Source of the DNA: a virus
IMG/VR virus record: IMGVR_UViG_3300021963_000515
Span: 1-28,482 of that record
Length of the DNA: 28,482 bases
Direction: 5' to 3' (one strand)
Shown: positions 14,892 to 21,511 of the stretch, one piece after another
How positions within the stretch are numbered: position 1 is the stretch's first letter
Layout: every line of letters starts with the position of its first letter
The notes under the pieces: model-generated
Seen by the model: the letters and a program-made list of their open reading frames with translations, nothing else
Database searches by the model: none
What the model was told of the DNA's origin: nothing
Position numbers and translations under genes: made by a program

Positions 14892-16088
14892 ATGTCGATG
14901 CGCTATCAAGCCGCCATACTGACGGCATCGTATTTCCCATTGAAGACGCCTAATGCGCCGACGATTGGTACAGCCACGGCTGGTGATACTTCTGCATCTG
15001 TAACTTTTACGGCGCCTGCTAATGTTGGTGGTGGGGCAATTACTGGCTACACGGTGACTTCAAGCCCCGGTGGGTTTACTGGCACTGGTGCGTCTTCGCC
15101 AATTACAGTAAGTGGATTGACAAACGGCACGGCATACACCTTCACTGTTGTTGCAACAAATGCATTTGGAACTGGCCCAGCAAGCGCGGCTAGTAACAGT
15201 GCAACGCCCTCTCCTCCAAGCCAAGTTGCATACACAACTGCTGGGACATACTCATGGGTTGCGCCCCCAAGCCTAAGTCCAGCAACAGTTTCTGTTGTCT
15301 GTGTCGGCGGCGGTGGTGGCGGTTTTGCTACAGGTGCTGGAGATGGGTATTACGCTGGCGCGTGTGGAGGTGGCGGTGGTCTTGGGTACAAAAACGGCTA
15401 CTCTGTGACCTCTGGCTCTTCATACACGGTTGTTGTTGGCGCTGGCGCTGTTATGTCTACTGGCTCCCAAACAAATGGTGGAACAAGTTATTTTGTCAGC
15501 ACTAGCCTTGTGCGTGGGGGCGGTGGTAATGGCGGAAGTAGTGCAAGCCCCGGCTCTGGCGCTGGAGCGGGTGGCGATTACGCTGGTGATGGTGGCGGCA
15601 ATGGTGGAAATGGTGCAAATGGTGGTCAATACAACTCAGGAAATTATTGGCCCGGCGGCGGTGGCGGCGCAGGCGGTTACGCTGGTAACGGCGGTGCTGG
15701 GGCGCAATCTAATTCTTCAAACACAGCAGGTTCGGCAGGAAGTGGCGGTGGAGGTGGTGGAGCCTCTTCTGGCTATGGCTCTATTGGCGGATACGGCGGT
15801 GGCGGTGTAGGTATTCTTGGGCAAGGCTCTAACGGCGCTGGTGGTTCTGGCCCTAGCGGTGGCGGAGGTGGCTCTGGAGGCGCACAAGGTACTGGTTTTG
15901 TTGCTCCAAATTACGCAAATGGCGGCGCAGGCGGAGCATACGGTGGTGGCGGTGGTGGCGGAAACCCATCAACAGGTAATGGTGGTACGCACAATGGAGG
16001 CGTGGGTGGAGTCGGTGCTGTTCGCATCATCTATTCTTTTTCTGGTGTTACTCGCTCATTCCCATCCACAAATACAGGAGACCTGTAA
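14892..16088 (+). CDS. Adhesin with Fn3 domain and glycine-rich region
   Basis: 398 residues behind TAGGAGCG. Residues about 20-107 form a fibronectin type III domain (PTIGTATAGDTSASVTFTAP, GGAITGYTVTSSPGG, then the GTAYTFTVVATNAFGTGPAS closing strands). A short beta segment follows (YTTAGTYSWVAPPS, then VSVVCVGGGGGG) with the usual entry into a glycine-rich domain. From about 135 to 385 the chain is mostly Gly/Ala/Ser/Asn with Tyr, which could fold as a polyglycine-II helix bundle as in the receptor-binding tip of phage S16 gp38-type adhesins (comparison by composition only). Likely a receptor-binding protein. It overlaps the next gene (TAATG). Confidence 0.75.
   Translation: MSMRYQAAILTASYFPLKTPNAPTIGTATAGDTSASVTFTAPANVGGGAITGYTVTSSPGGFTGTGASSPITVSGLTNGTAYTFTVVATNAFGTGPASAASNSATPSPPSQVAYTTAGTYSWVAPPSLSPATVSVVCVGGGGGGFATGAGDGYYAGACGGGGGLGYKNGYSVTSGSSYTVVVGAGAVMSTGSQTNGGTSYFVSTSLVRGGGGNGGSSASPGSGAGAGGDYAGDGGGNGGNGANGGQYNSGNYWPGGGGGAGGYAGNGGAGAQSNSSNTAGSAGSGGGGGGASSGYGSIGGYGGGGVGILGQGSNGAGGSGPSGGGGGSGGAQGTGFVAPNYANGGAGGAYGGGGGGGNPSTGNGGTHNGGVGGVGAVRIIYSFSGVTRSFPSTNTGDL
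15305..15990 (+). repeat. Low-complexity GGN-rich tract (glycine codons), first
   Basis: This stretch is dominated by GGT, GGC and GGA glycine codons coding for the glycine-rich part of the adhesin. The codon mixture is varied, so it is selected as protein rather than being a simple satellite. Such tracts favour slippage and recombination. Confidence 0.6.
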
Positions 16089-16501
16089 TGGAACTCTTTA
16101 TTCGCATAAAAGATGGACAACCTTTTGAACACCCAATTCTTGGTGACAATTTCCGCCAAGCATTTCCTAATGTAGATACAAACAATCTGCCTGCTGAATT
16201 TGCTCGGTTTGTACGAGTTGCACCTCCTGCAATTGGTGTGTACCAAAAAAACCAGACTGTTTCTTATCAGATGGTTAATGGTGCATACACCGATGTGTTT
16301 TCAGTTGAGCAAATGACGGCTGAAGAGATTGCCGCAAAACAGCAGGCAACAAAAGATGCATGGGCGGAAAATGGTTTTGCATCTTGGGTATTTAATGAGT
16401 CAACTTGTTCCTTTGAAGCGCCAACTCCACGACCAACTGATGGTAAGTTCTATCAGTGGGATGAACCAACAACATCTTGGGTGGAGGTAACCAATGCCTA
16501 A
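16088..16501 (+). CDS. Tail-adhesin accessory protein, copy 1
   Basis: 137 residues, start overlapping the adhesin stop. The N-terminal part (MELFIRIKDGQPFEHPILGD) and the central helix (QMTAEEIAAKQQATKDAWAE) are followed by a C-terminal domain: FASWVFNESTCSFEAPTPRP, then FYQWDEPTTSWVEVTN. The same C-terminal domain ends the protein at 17315-17692. Similar small proteins lie after adhesin or fibre genes in many phages and are thought to act as chaperones or assembly factors (recalled, not tested). Its last codons contain the ATG of the next adhesin gene, with an 8-base overlap. Confidence 0.75.
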   Translation: MELFIRIKDGQPFEHPILGDNFRQAFPNVDTNNLPAEFARFVRVAPPAIGVYQKNQTVSYQMVNGAYTDVFSVEQMTAEEIAAKQQATKDAWAENGFASWVFNESTCSFEAPTPRPTDGKFYQWDEPTTSWVEVTNA

Positions 16502-17306
16502 TTATTCAGGTCTTTGGACATCAAGACAGCAAATGCAAGCAATCGGTGGAGGTACTTGGCCTAGCCCACCTTTTTCAATTAACTATCTAGTTGTTGCTGG
16601 CGGTGGCGGTGCTTACACTGGAGCGGGTGGCGCTGGTGGATTGCTTTCTGGAACAATTTTAAGTCCATCAGGAGCATATACAGTAACTGTAGGTGGTGGT
16701 GGTGCGGCTAGTTCTTCTGCTAATGGAAGTAACTCTGTATTTGGTGCATTCACCTCAATAGGCGGTGGTGGCACTACTTTTGATGGCGTTGGTAAAGCAG
16801 GTGGCTCTGGTGGTGGCGGCGACGCCGCTGGCCCTTCTACGGCTGGTGGCGCTGGAACTGTAGGACAGGGAAATAACGGCGGTTCTGGTTTTGGTGGCTC
16901 TCCTTATGCTGGTGGTGGTGGTGGCGGCGCAGGCGCAGTAGGCGGTAATGCTCCAAACTCTTCAACTGGTGGAAATGGTGGAGATGGTATTGCTTCTTCT
17001 ATAACAGGAACTTCTGTAACTCGCGCTGGTGGTGGTGGTGGCGGGGTATACAGTGGTGGAACTGGCGGTTCAGGTGGTACTGGAGGCGGGGGTGCTGGTT
17101 CAGGCGGTACTGGCACAAGTGGAACTGCTAATACAGGTGGCGGTGGTGGTGGCGGAGGAGGGCGAAGTGGTGGTAATGGAGGCTCTGGCGTTGTAATTAT
17201 CAGCACACCAGTGGCGGCATCATCTACCACAGGCTCTCCAACCGTAACAACTAGCGGTGGAAATACCATTTACCAATTCAACTCTTCTGGTTCAATTACA
17301 TTCTGA
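16494..17306 (+). CDS. Glycine-rich adhesin
   Basis: 270 residues. The N-terminus PNYSGLWTSRQQMQAIGGGT then Trp-Pro is a recurrent attachment motif of phage adhesins, with Gly-x-Trp-Thr and Gln-Gln pairs; a related motif starts the protein at 17685. It is followed by SINYLVVAGGGGAYTGAG and a long Gly/Ala/Ser/Asn region to about residue 235, then a short strand pair (SGVVIISTPVAASST, YQFNSSGSITF). It is likely another receptor-binding protein, possibly folding with help from the small proteins on either side. Confidence 0.75.
   Translation: MPNYSGLWTSRQQMQAIGGGTWPSPPFSINYLVVAGGGGAYTGAGGAGGLLSGTILSPSGAYTVTVGGGGAASSSANGSNSVFGAFTSIGGGGTTFDGVGKAGGSGGGGDAAGPSTAGGAGTVGQGNNGGSGFGGSPYAGGGGGGAGAVGGNAPNSSTGGNGGDGIASSITGTSVTRAGGGGGGVYSGGTGGSGGTGGGGAGSGGTGTSGTANTGGGGGGGGGRSGGNGGSGVVIISTPVAASSTTGSPTVTTSGGNTIYQFNSSGSITF
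16590..17190 (+). repeat. Low-complexity GGN-rich tract (glycine codons), second
   Basis: Second glycine-codon tract, coding for the repetitive part of the adhesin at 16494-17306. The reverse strand here gives a proline-rich open frame that is only a shadow. Confidence 0.6.
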
Positions 17307-17314
17307 GGAACATC

Positions 17315-17692
17315 ATGGCACATTTTGCAAAAGTAGAAAACGGCATCGTCACACAAGTTATTGTGGCGGAGCAAGATGTTATTGACTCTGGCTTGTTTGG
17401 GCCAAGTTGGGTTTGGACTTCTTCTAATACAGGAGAAGGCTGGGTTCAAACTTCGTACAACACCCGTGGCGGTCAGCACCCAGAAGGTCGTCCATTGCGT
17501 AAGAACTACGCAGGTATTGGTTATACCTACGACGCCCAGCGTGATGCATTTATTCCCCCCAAGCCATTTGCCTCTTGGACATTGAATGAAGACACTTGCT
17601 TGTGGAATTCACCAACACCCATGCCCACTGACGACAAGCGTTATGAGTGGGACGAGCCAACAACATCTTGGATTGAGGTGACAAATGTCTGA
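17315..17692 (+). CDS. Tail-adhesin accessory protein, copy 2
   Basis: 125 residues behind GAGGAACATC. The start MAHFAKVENGIVTQVIVAEQ is a familiar N-terminus of small proteins next to tail genes in aquatic phages, followed by WVQTSYNTRGGQH and LRKNYAGIGYTYD. The C-terminal domain (FASWTLNEDTCLWNSPTPMP, YEWDEPTTSWIEVTN) is the same as that of the protein at 16088-16501, while the N-terminal domains differ. The end again overlaps the next start by 8 bases. Probable assembly or chaperone role for the adjacent adhesins. Confidence 0.75.
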   Translation: MAHFAKVENGIVTQVIVAEQDVIDSGLFGPSWVWTSSNTGEGWVQTSYNTRGGQHPEGRPLRKNYAGIGYTYDAQRDAFIPPKPFASWTLNEDTCLWNSPTPMPTDDKRYEWDEPTTSWIEVTNV

Positions 17693-18884
17693 ACAGTACC
17701 CCGGTGGGTTTATAAGTAAAAACGCACCAACTGTATCGACATCGTCGGCACAGGGGATGTGGACGCTTTCACAGCAGGCTGGATATAAAAAGCAAGGAGT
17801 GTGGCCTATACCTCCCGTTTTTATTTCAGGCTCTCAAGCCAATGTGGCTACGCTTCAGTTGCAAAGGAGTTCAGTTGCGACTTTGTCGTCGTCCTCGTTT
17901 TTGTACGCATACATTGGATATAACACAGGTTCTGGAACGGCCAATCTTTATGCTGTGGTTGCAACAATAAGTGGCACAACAATCACATTTGGCACACCAG
18001 TAATAATTCGTTCTGACTTGTCTCCGCAAGGTGTTGGTTGTTGCGCTCTATCTTCAACTTCTGCGTTGATTACATACGGCAATACAAGCAGTGTCTGGGC
18101 GGCTACAGCCATAACAATTAGCGGCACAACGATTACAGCGGGTTCTGAGACTTCCGCTGGAACTACAGCAAGCAGTTCAACTTGTGTTGCCTTGACCAGC
18201 ACCACCGCATTGTGCATCGACAATTACGGCAATAAAGCGCGAATTGCAACAGTGAGCGGTACTTCAGTTTCTTGGGGTTCACCAACATCGTTTGGATCAA
18301 CTGGCAACTACGCTTATGTAACTTCAGGCTCATCGACAACTGGTATTGTTGCAAACTGCCCATTTACTGGCGCAAACAGCGGGAAACTTGTTGCAACAGC
18401 ATTGACAATTAGTGGCACAACAATCACTGCTGGTTCTGAAACTGTTCTTGATGCATCTCCATCTGGCGACCCGTTTGGTATTTGCGCTGTGACTGCGACC
18501 TCTGCAATTGCCGCCTATGGGGCATCATCGACAGCGTATTTCAAAGCGGTAGGCATGACAATAAGCGGGACAACAATAACAGTTGGAACTCCTGTGACGC
18601 TTACTTCGTATGCGGTTGGATTTAATAATTACGATTGCGGCCCAGTGGGTGCGGCAATAAGCAGTACACAAGCATTCTTCACGACAGTAGTTAATTCGTC
18701 ATCTGCTTTGCTTGGTCAAATATTGACAATCAGCGGAACATCGGTCACTTCAAGCATAACGGGAACAATTCTTAGTACCGCATCAAGAGTTCCAACTGTG
18801 ACTTACCTTGGTTCCAGCAAGTTGGCCGTTGGGTATGGAGACTCTACAACTTACATTTCAGCAAAGGTGGTAACAGTATTATGA
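17685..18884 (+). CDS. Repeat-rich tail protein, possibly beta-propeller-like
   Basis: 399 residues. The N-terminus ends in the attachment-like motif QGMWTLSQQAGYKKQGVWP. The rest consists of about five to seven units, each carrying the phrase ISGTTIT or ISGTSVT, often with AGSE or FGTP after it, and with ALSSTSAL or AVTATSAI between. The spacing of about 45-60 residues and the alternating hydrophobic pattern suggest blades of a beta propeller or a beta-helix fibre; the fold is inference. Likely host-surface binding. Overlaps the next start (ATGA at 18881). Confidence 0.7.
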   Translation: MSEQYPGGFISKNAPTVSTSSAQGMWTLSQQAGYKKQGVWPIPPVFISGSQANVATLQLQRSSVATLSSSSFLYAYIGYNTGSGTANLYAVVATISGTTITFGTPVIIRSDLSPQGVGCCALSSTSALITYGNTSSVWAATAITISGTTITAGSETSAGTTASSSTCVALTSTTALCIDNYGNKARIATVSGTSVSWGSPTSFGSTGNYAYVTSGSSTTGIVANCPFTGANSGKLVATALTISGTTITAGSETVLDASPSGDPFGICAVTATSAIAAYGASSTAYFKAVGMTISGTTITVGTPVTLTSYAVGFNNYDCGPVGAAISSTQAFFTTVVNSSSALLGQILTISGTSVTSSITGTILSTASRVPTVTYLGSSKLAVGYGDSTTYISAKVVTVL

Positions 18885-19183
18885 CAACTCCTACATCTTT
18901 TGCTTTATCCGCAAATATTGCTGTTTGCGACACATTAACATTCGCAAACGGCATGAACGCAACGCCTCCTCAGTTAACTCAAACAACAGAGAACCTGCTT
19001 GGCGTTTCAACCAGTGGCTATGCTCTGCCTGACGGTGTTGTTGGCTATTTGCTTGGCGCTTACGAGCCAGTGACTGGCGTTTTCACCGTCGGTACTGGCA
19101 CCCAGACTTTGTTTTGGAGCGGAACGGCGCAAGAGTTTGCATCAGTCGGCCAAACTGGCGGCAATTGGCAATTGGCTACATAA
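18881..19183 (+). CDS. Small hypothetical tail-region protein, 100 aa
   Basis: The ATG overlaps the previous stop by 4 bases, so it is probably made with the repeat protein. Low in charge, Thr/Gly/Ala-rich, with CDTLTFANGMNATPPQL and GVVGYLLGAYEPVTGVFTVG. Reads as a small beta protein. No family recognised. It closes the adhesin region before the lysis genes. Confidence 0.65.
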   Translation: MTTPTSFALSANIAVCDTLTFANGMNATPPQLTQTTENLLGVSTSGYALPDGVVGYLLGAYEPVTGVFTVGTGTQTLFWSGTAQEFASVGQTGGNWQLAT

Positions 19184-19192
19184 GGAATAAAA

Positions 19193-19333
19193 ATGAAAAT
19201 TGAACTACCAGTCGAAGCAGTGAACCAAGTTCTTGGCTACCTTGGAACTCGTCCTTATCAGGAAGTGTTTCATTTGATCCAAGCCATCCAAGATGCGGCC
19301 AAGCCTCAAGAGGCGGAGCAGAAAGACGAATGA
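19193..19333 (+). CDS. Very small protein, 46 aa
   Basis: A short gene behind AAGGAATAAA. It reads MKIELPVEAVNQVLGYLGTR and then PYQEVFHLIQAIQDAAK, with an acidic end. The pattern is two helices. I recall small proteins with this MKIELP-VLGYLGTRPY pattern in other uncultured phages, so it is probably conserved; role unknown. The next gene starts 2 bases after the stop. Confidence 0.7.
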   Translation: MKIELPVEAVNQVLGYLGTRPYQEVFHLIQAIQDAAKPQEAEQKDE

Positions 19334-19334
19334 G

Positions 19335-19550
19335 ATGGCGGATGTTCACGAACTTGCCTCAGAGACAGACAAGCGGTTAAGCGTCCACGAAGCCATCTGC
19401 GCCCAGCGTTATGAGGGAATACAGGGTCGCTTTGACGATGGCTCAAAGCGCATGACCAAGATTGAGTACCTCTTGTATGGGGTGATTGTGTGCGTGCTGT
19501 TTGGCCCCGGTGTGGCTGGCGAACTCATTAAAAAAGTTCTAGGACTGTAA
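19335..19550 (+). CDS. Small membrane protein, lysis region
   Basis: 71 residues from the ATG at 19335; an earlier ATG at 19293 in the same frame lies inside the preceding gene and is less likely. The N-terminal half is charged and helical (VHELASETDKRLSVHEAICA), followed by one hydrophobic segment (IEYLLYGVIVCVLFGPGVAG) and a Lys-containing end. The layout resembles XhlA-type lysis proteins or other holin-like accessory proteins, with a soluble helix and a C-terminal membrane span. It overlaps the next start (TAATG) and belongs to the lysis group. Confidence 0.65.
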   Translation: MADVHELASETDKRLSVHEAICAQRYEGIQGRFDDGSKRMTKIEYLLYGVIVCVLFGPGVAGELIKKVLGL

Positions 19551-20005
19551 TGGTTGACCTTACCAAAGCCATCGGAGCCGTTGCCGCTAGTGTTGCCGCA
19601 CTAGGCGGCAGTTACACGCTTGCCGATAAGTTTGGCTTTTTTGACCGAGCAATTATTGAATGGTCGCCAGAGAATTTTAAAATTGTGGCAGAGGCTGACA
19701 AACCAATCACTGTCACGGTGGCAAGAATAAAGAAGCGGGATGATTGCTCTGTTGAAAGTTTTACACCAAGCATTCGTGATGCGGCAGGCATGGTGCATGA
19801 GGCAACCACCACCGCAAGCAAGTTCAGTGGCCCAGCAGGCCCAGAGATTGACACATTTACCTACGAACTCACAATGGTGAGAAAAGAAAAGATTGCCAGC
19901 GGCAAAGCAACTTTGTTGGCAACGATCAAATATAAATGCCCTGAAGGGGAGCGCGTTGTGCAATACCCCCGTCATGCAAATCTAAGTTTTGAATTAAAAG
20001 GGTGA
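19550..20005 (+). CDS. Membrane-anchored protein of unknown function
   Basis: 151 residues, ATG overlapping the previous stop. A hydrophobic N-terminal segment (AIGAVAASVAALGGSYTLAD) may be a membrane anchor. The rest is a soluble beta-rich domain with VTVARIKKRDDCSVESFTPS and, after the middle, ATLLATIKYKCPEGERVVQY; the two Cys residues could form a disulphide if the domain is exported. No lipobox, so not a clear o-spanin. The location between two membrane proteins in the lysis cassette suggests an accessory lysis or envelope function, but this is inference. Confidence 0.65.
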   Translation: MVDLTKAIGAVAASVAALGGSYTLADKFGFFDRAIIEWSPENFKIVAEADKPITVTVARIKKRDDCSVESFTPSIRDAAGMVHEATTTASKFSGPAGPEIDTFTYELTMVRKEKIASGKATLLATIKYKCPEGERVVQYPRHANLSFELKG

Positions 20006-20007
20006 CC

Positions 20008-20526
20008 ATGATTCCAATCGTTGCATCCCTCCTTGGTACATTGGCTCAGAACGGTCTGGGCCTTTTGTCTTCTGCAATCCAAGCAAAGGGCAAAGAAGTC
20101 GTCGAAAACGCTCTTGGCGTCAAGATTTCTGACAACCCTTCTGACGCCGAAGTTGCCAAGTTGCGCCAACTGCAATATGACCACGAAGAGCGCCTGCTTG
20201 AGTTGGGTATTGAGAAGGCCCGTATTGAGCAAGAAGAGTTGACGGCGCTATTGAAAGCCCAAGCAAACCAAGAAGACAATGTGTCCAAGCGTTGGCAGGC
20301 TGATATGTCTTCTGACTCGTGGCTGTCCAAAAATATCCGCCCCGGGACTCTGATCTACATCCTGACCGCCTACTTGCTCTTTGCTGGCCTAAGTGCCGCA
20401 GGCATCGAGGTCAACGAGGCTTATGTTGCTTTGCTAGGCCAGTGGGGTATGTTGGTGATGACCGCCTACTTTGGTGGCCGCACCGTCGAGAAGGTCATGG
20501 AAATGCGCAAAAAGGACAAAGAATGA
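20008..20526 (+). CDS. Holin (3TM type)
   Basis: 172 residues from the ATG at 20008; a GTG at 20002 overlaps the preceding stop and is less likely. Layout: an N-terminal weakly hydrophobic segment (IPIVASLLGTLAQNGLGLLS), a long charged helical region (residues about 50-105), then SWLSKNIRPGTLIYILTAYL and a second span ending MTAYFGGRTVEKV. This is the layout of GTA_holin_3TM-type phage holins, including the conserved RP before the first C-terminal span and the FGGR-(T/S)-EK end. It would permeabilise the inner membrane. The end overlaps the peptidase start (ATGA). Confidence 0.75.
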   Translation: MIPIVASLLGTLAQNGLGLLSSAIQAKGKEVVENALGVKISDNPSDAEVAKLRQLQYDHEERLLELGIEKARIEQEELTALLKAQANQEDNVSKRWQADMSSDSWLSKNIRPGTLIYILTAYLLFAGLSAAGIEVNEAYVALLGQWGMLVMTAYFGGRTVEKVMEMRKKDKE

Positions 20527-20864
20527 GCCTGAGTGACGAACAAGCGGCATTCCTGCTAGATGCCTGCAAACTAATCGTATACGCCACTGGCCTTGGTTTT
20601 AAGGTTACAGGTGGGGAGTTGGCCCGCACACCTGAACAGCAAGCCCTCCATGTGAAGGCTGGCCGCTCTAAGACCATGAACTCTATTCACCTCAAGAGGT
20701 GCGCTATCGACTTGAACTTTTTCAAGGATGGGCAGATAATCTGGAACAAAGAAACCCTTGCTCCGCTGGGCGCGTATTGGGAGAATATGCACCCCAAAAA
20801 CCGCTGGGGAGGCAACTTCAAATCGCTGGTAGATTGCCCGCATTTTGAGCGCAATGTCGGATAA
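20523..20864 (+). CDS. Endolysin, M15-type L-Ala-D-Glu peptidase-like
   Basis: 113 residues from the ATG at 20523, which overlaps the holin stop. An upstream in-frame ATG at 20319 lies within the holin gene and is rejected. Motifs match VanY/Peptidase_M15_4: TGGELARTPEQQ, Ser54-x-His56 with x6-Asp63 (SIHLKRCAIDLN), and the final Asp104-x2-His107 (DCPHFE) with WGGNFKS before it. His56, Asp63 and His107 are the expected Zn ligands and Asp104 the likely catalytic residue, as in the T5 endolysin arrangement. The enzyme would cut cell-wall peptide stems. Its short length equals the catalytic domain only, without a separate binding domain. Confidence 0.8.
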   Translation: MSLSDEQAAFLLDACKLIVYATGLGFKVTGGELARTPEQQALHVKAGRSKTMNSIHLKRCAIDLNFFKDGQIIWNKETLAPLGAYWENMHPKNRWGGNFKSLVDCPHFERNVG

Positions 20865-20873
20865 GGAGAACAA

Positions 20874-21509
20874 ATGACGACCGCATCGGTAATGACTTAC
20901 GACTCCTTGGTCGAAAATATCCAGTCTTATTTGGAGCGATCTGACACCCAGACGCTGGACAAAATCCCTCTTTTCATCATGCTGGCCGAGCAGATCATTG
21001 CCAGCCAGATCAAGTTTTTGGGAAACCTAACAGTCAACACCAGCACGATGACGGCCACTCAAGCGGTCATTGACAAGCCTGCTCGTTGGCACAAAACAGT
21101 TTCAATGAATGTTGTGGTGGCTGGTAGCCGCACCCCCGTCCTACTTCGCAAGTATGAGTACCTGCGTGAGTATTGGCCTGATGCTACAGAAACAGGTGTT
21201 CCTGTTTATTACGGCGACTACGATTACACACACTGGCTGGTGGTTCCTACGCCAGCCGCCAACTACACCTTTGAGGTGTTGTATTACGAGCGCATCCAAC
21301 CGCTCGACTCTTCAAACCAAACGAACTGGTTCACCATTTACGCCCCGCAGGCGTTGCTGTACGGCTCTCTTTTGCAGTCTATGCCGTTCCTCAAGAACGA
21401 CGAGCGGATGCCCATGTGGCAGGCAAACTATGACCAGATTATGCAGACACTGAAGCAAGAAGATGTTCAGCGTATTGGTGACCGTCAAGCCGCAGTATTG
21501 GATACCTGA
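20874..21509 (+). CDS. Head-tail adaptor protein (SU10-adaptor-like)
   Basis: 211 residues behind AAGGAGAAC. The N-terminal helices (YDSLVENIQSYLERSDTQTL, IPLFIMLAEQIIASQIKFLG), the middle strand region (ARWHKTVSMNVVVAG, VLLRKYEYLREYWPDATETG) and the TWLVVP-like phrase HWLVVPTP before FEVLYYERIQPL follow the pattern of SU10-type adaptor proteins. These form the ring under the portal that joins it to the tail nozzle. The nozzle gene lies just downstream, which supports the call. The C-terminal region (YGSLLQSMPFLKNDERMPMW, YDQIMQTLKQE) is helical as expected. Confidence 0.75.
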   Translation: MTTASVMTYDSLVENIQSYLERSDTQTLDKIPLFIMLAEQIIASQIKFLGNLTVNTSTMTATQAVIDKPARWHKTVSMNVVVAGSRTPVLLRKYEYLREYWPDATETGVPVYYGDYDYTHWLVVPTPAANYTFEVLYYERIQPLDSSNQTNWFTIYAPQALLYGSLLQSMPFLKNDERMPMWQANYDQIMQTLKQEDVQRIGDRQAAVLDT

Positions 21510-21511
21510 TC

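Noticed and set aside
15305-17190. Possible CRISPR or satellite array in the GGN-rich tracts
   Set aside because: There is no constant repeat length and no unique spacers; the pattern is explained by glycine codons in two adhesin genes.
16904-17269. Proline-rich open frame on the minus strand (121 codons)
   Set aside because: It is the reverse complement of glycine codons in the adhesin gene; no ribosome site and no family; all neighbours are on the + strand.
20319-20522. 68-residue N-terminal extension of the endolysin
   Set aside because: It lies inside the holin gene and has a Cys/Trp/Arg-rich out-of-frame appearance; the ATG at 20523 overlaps the holin stop and begins a normal M15 domain.
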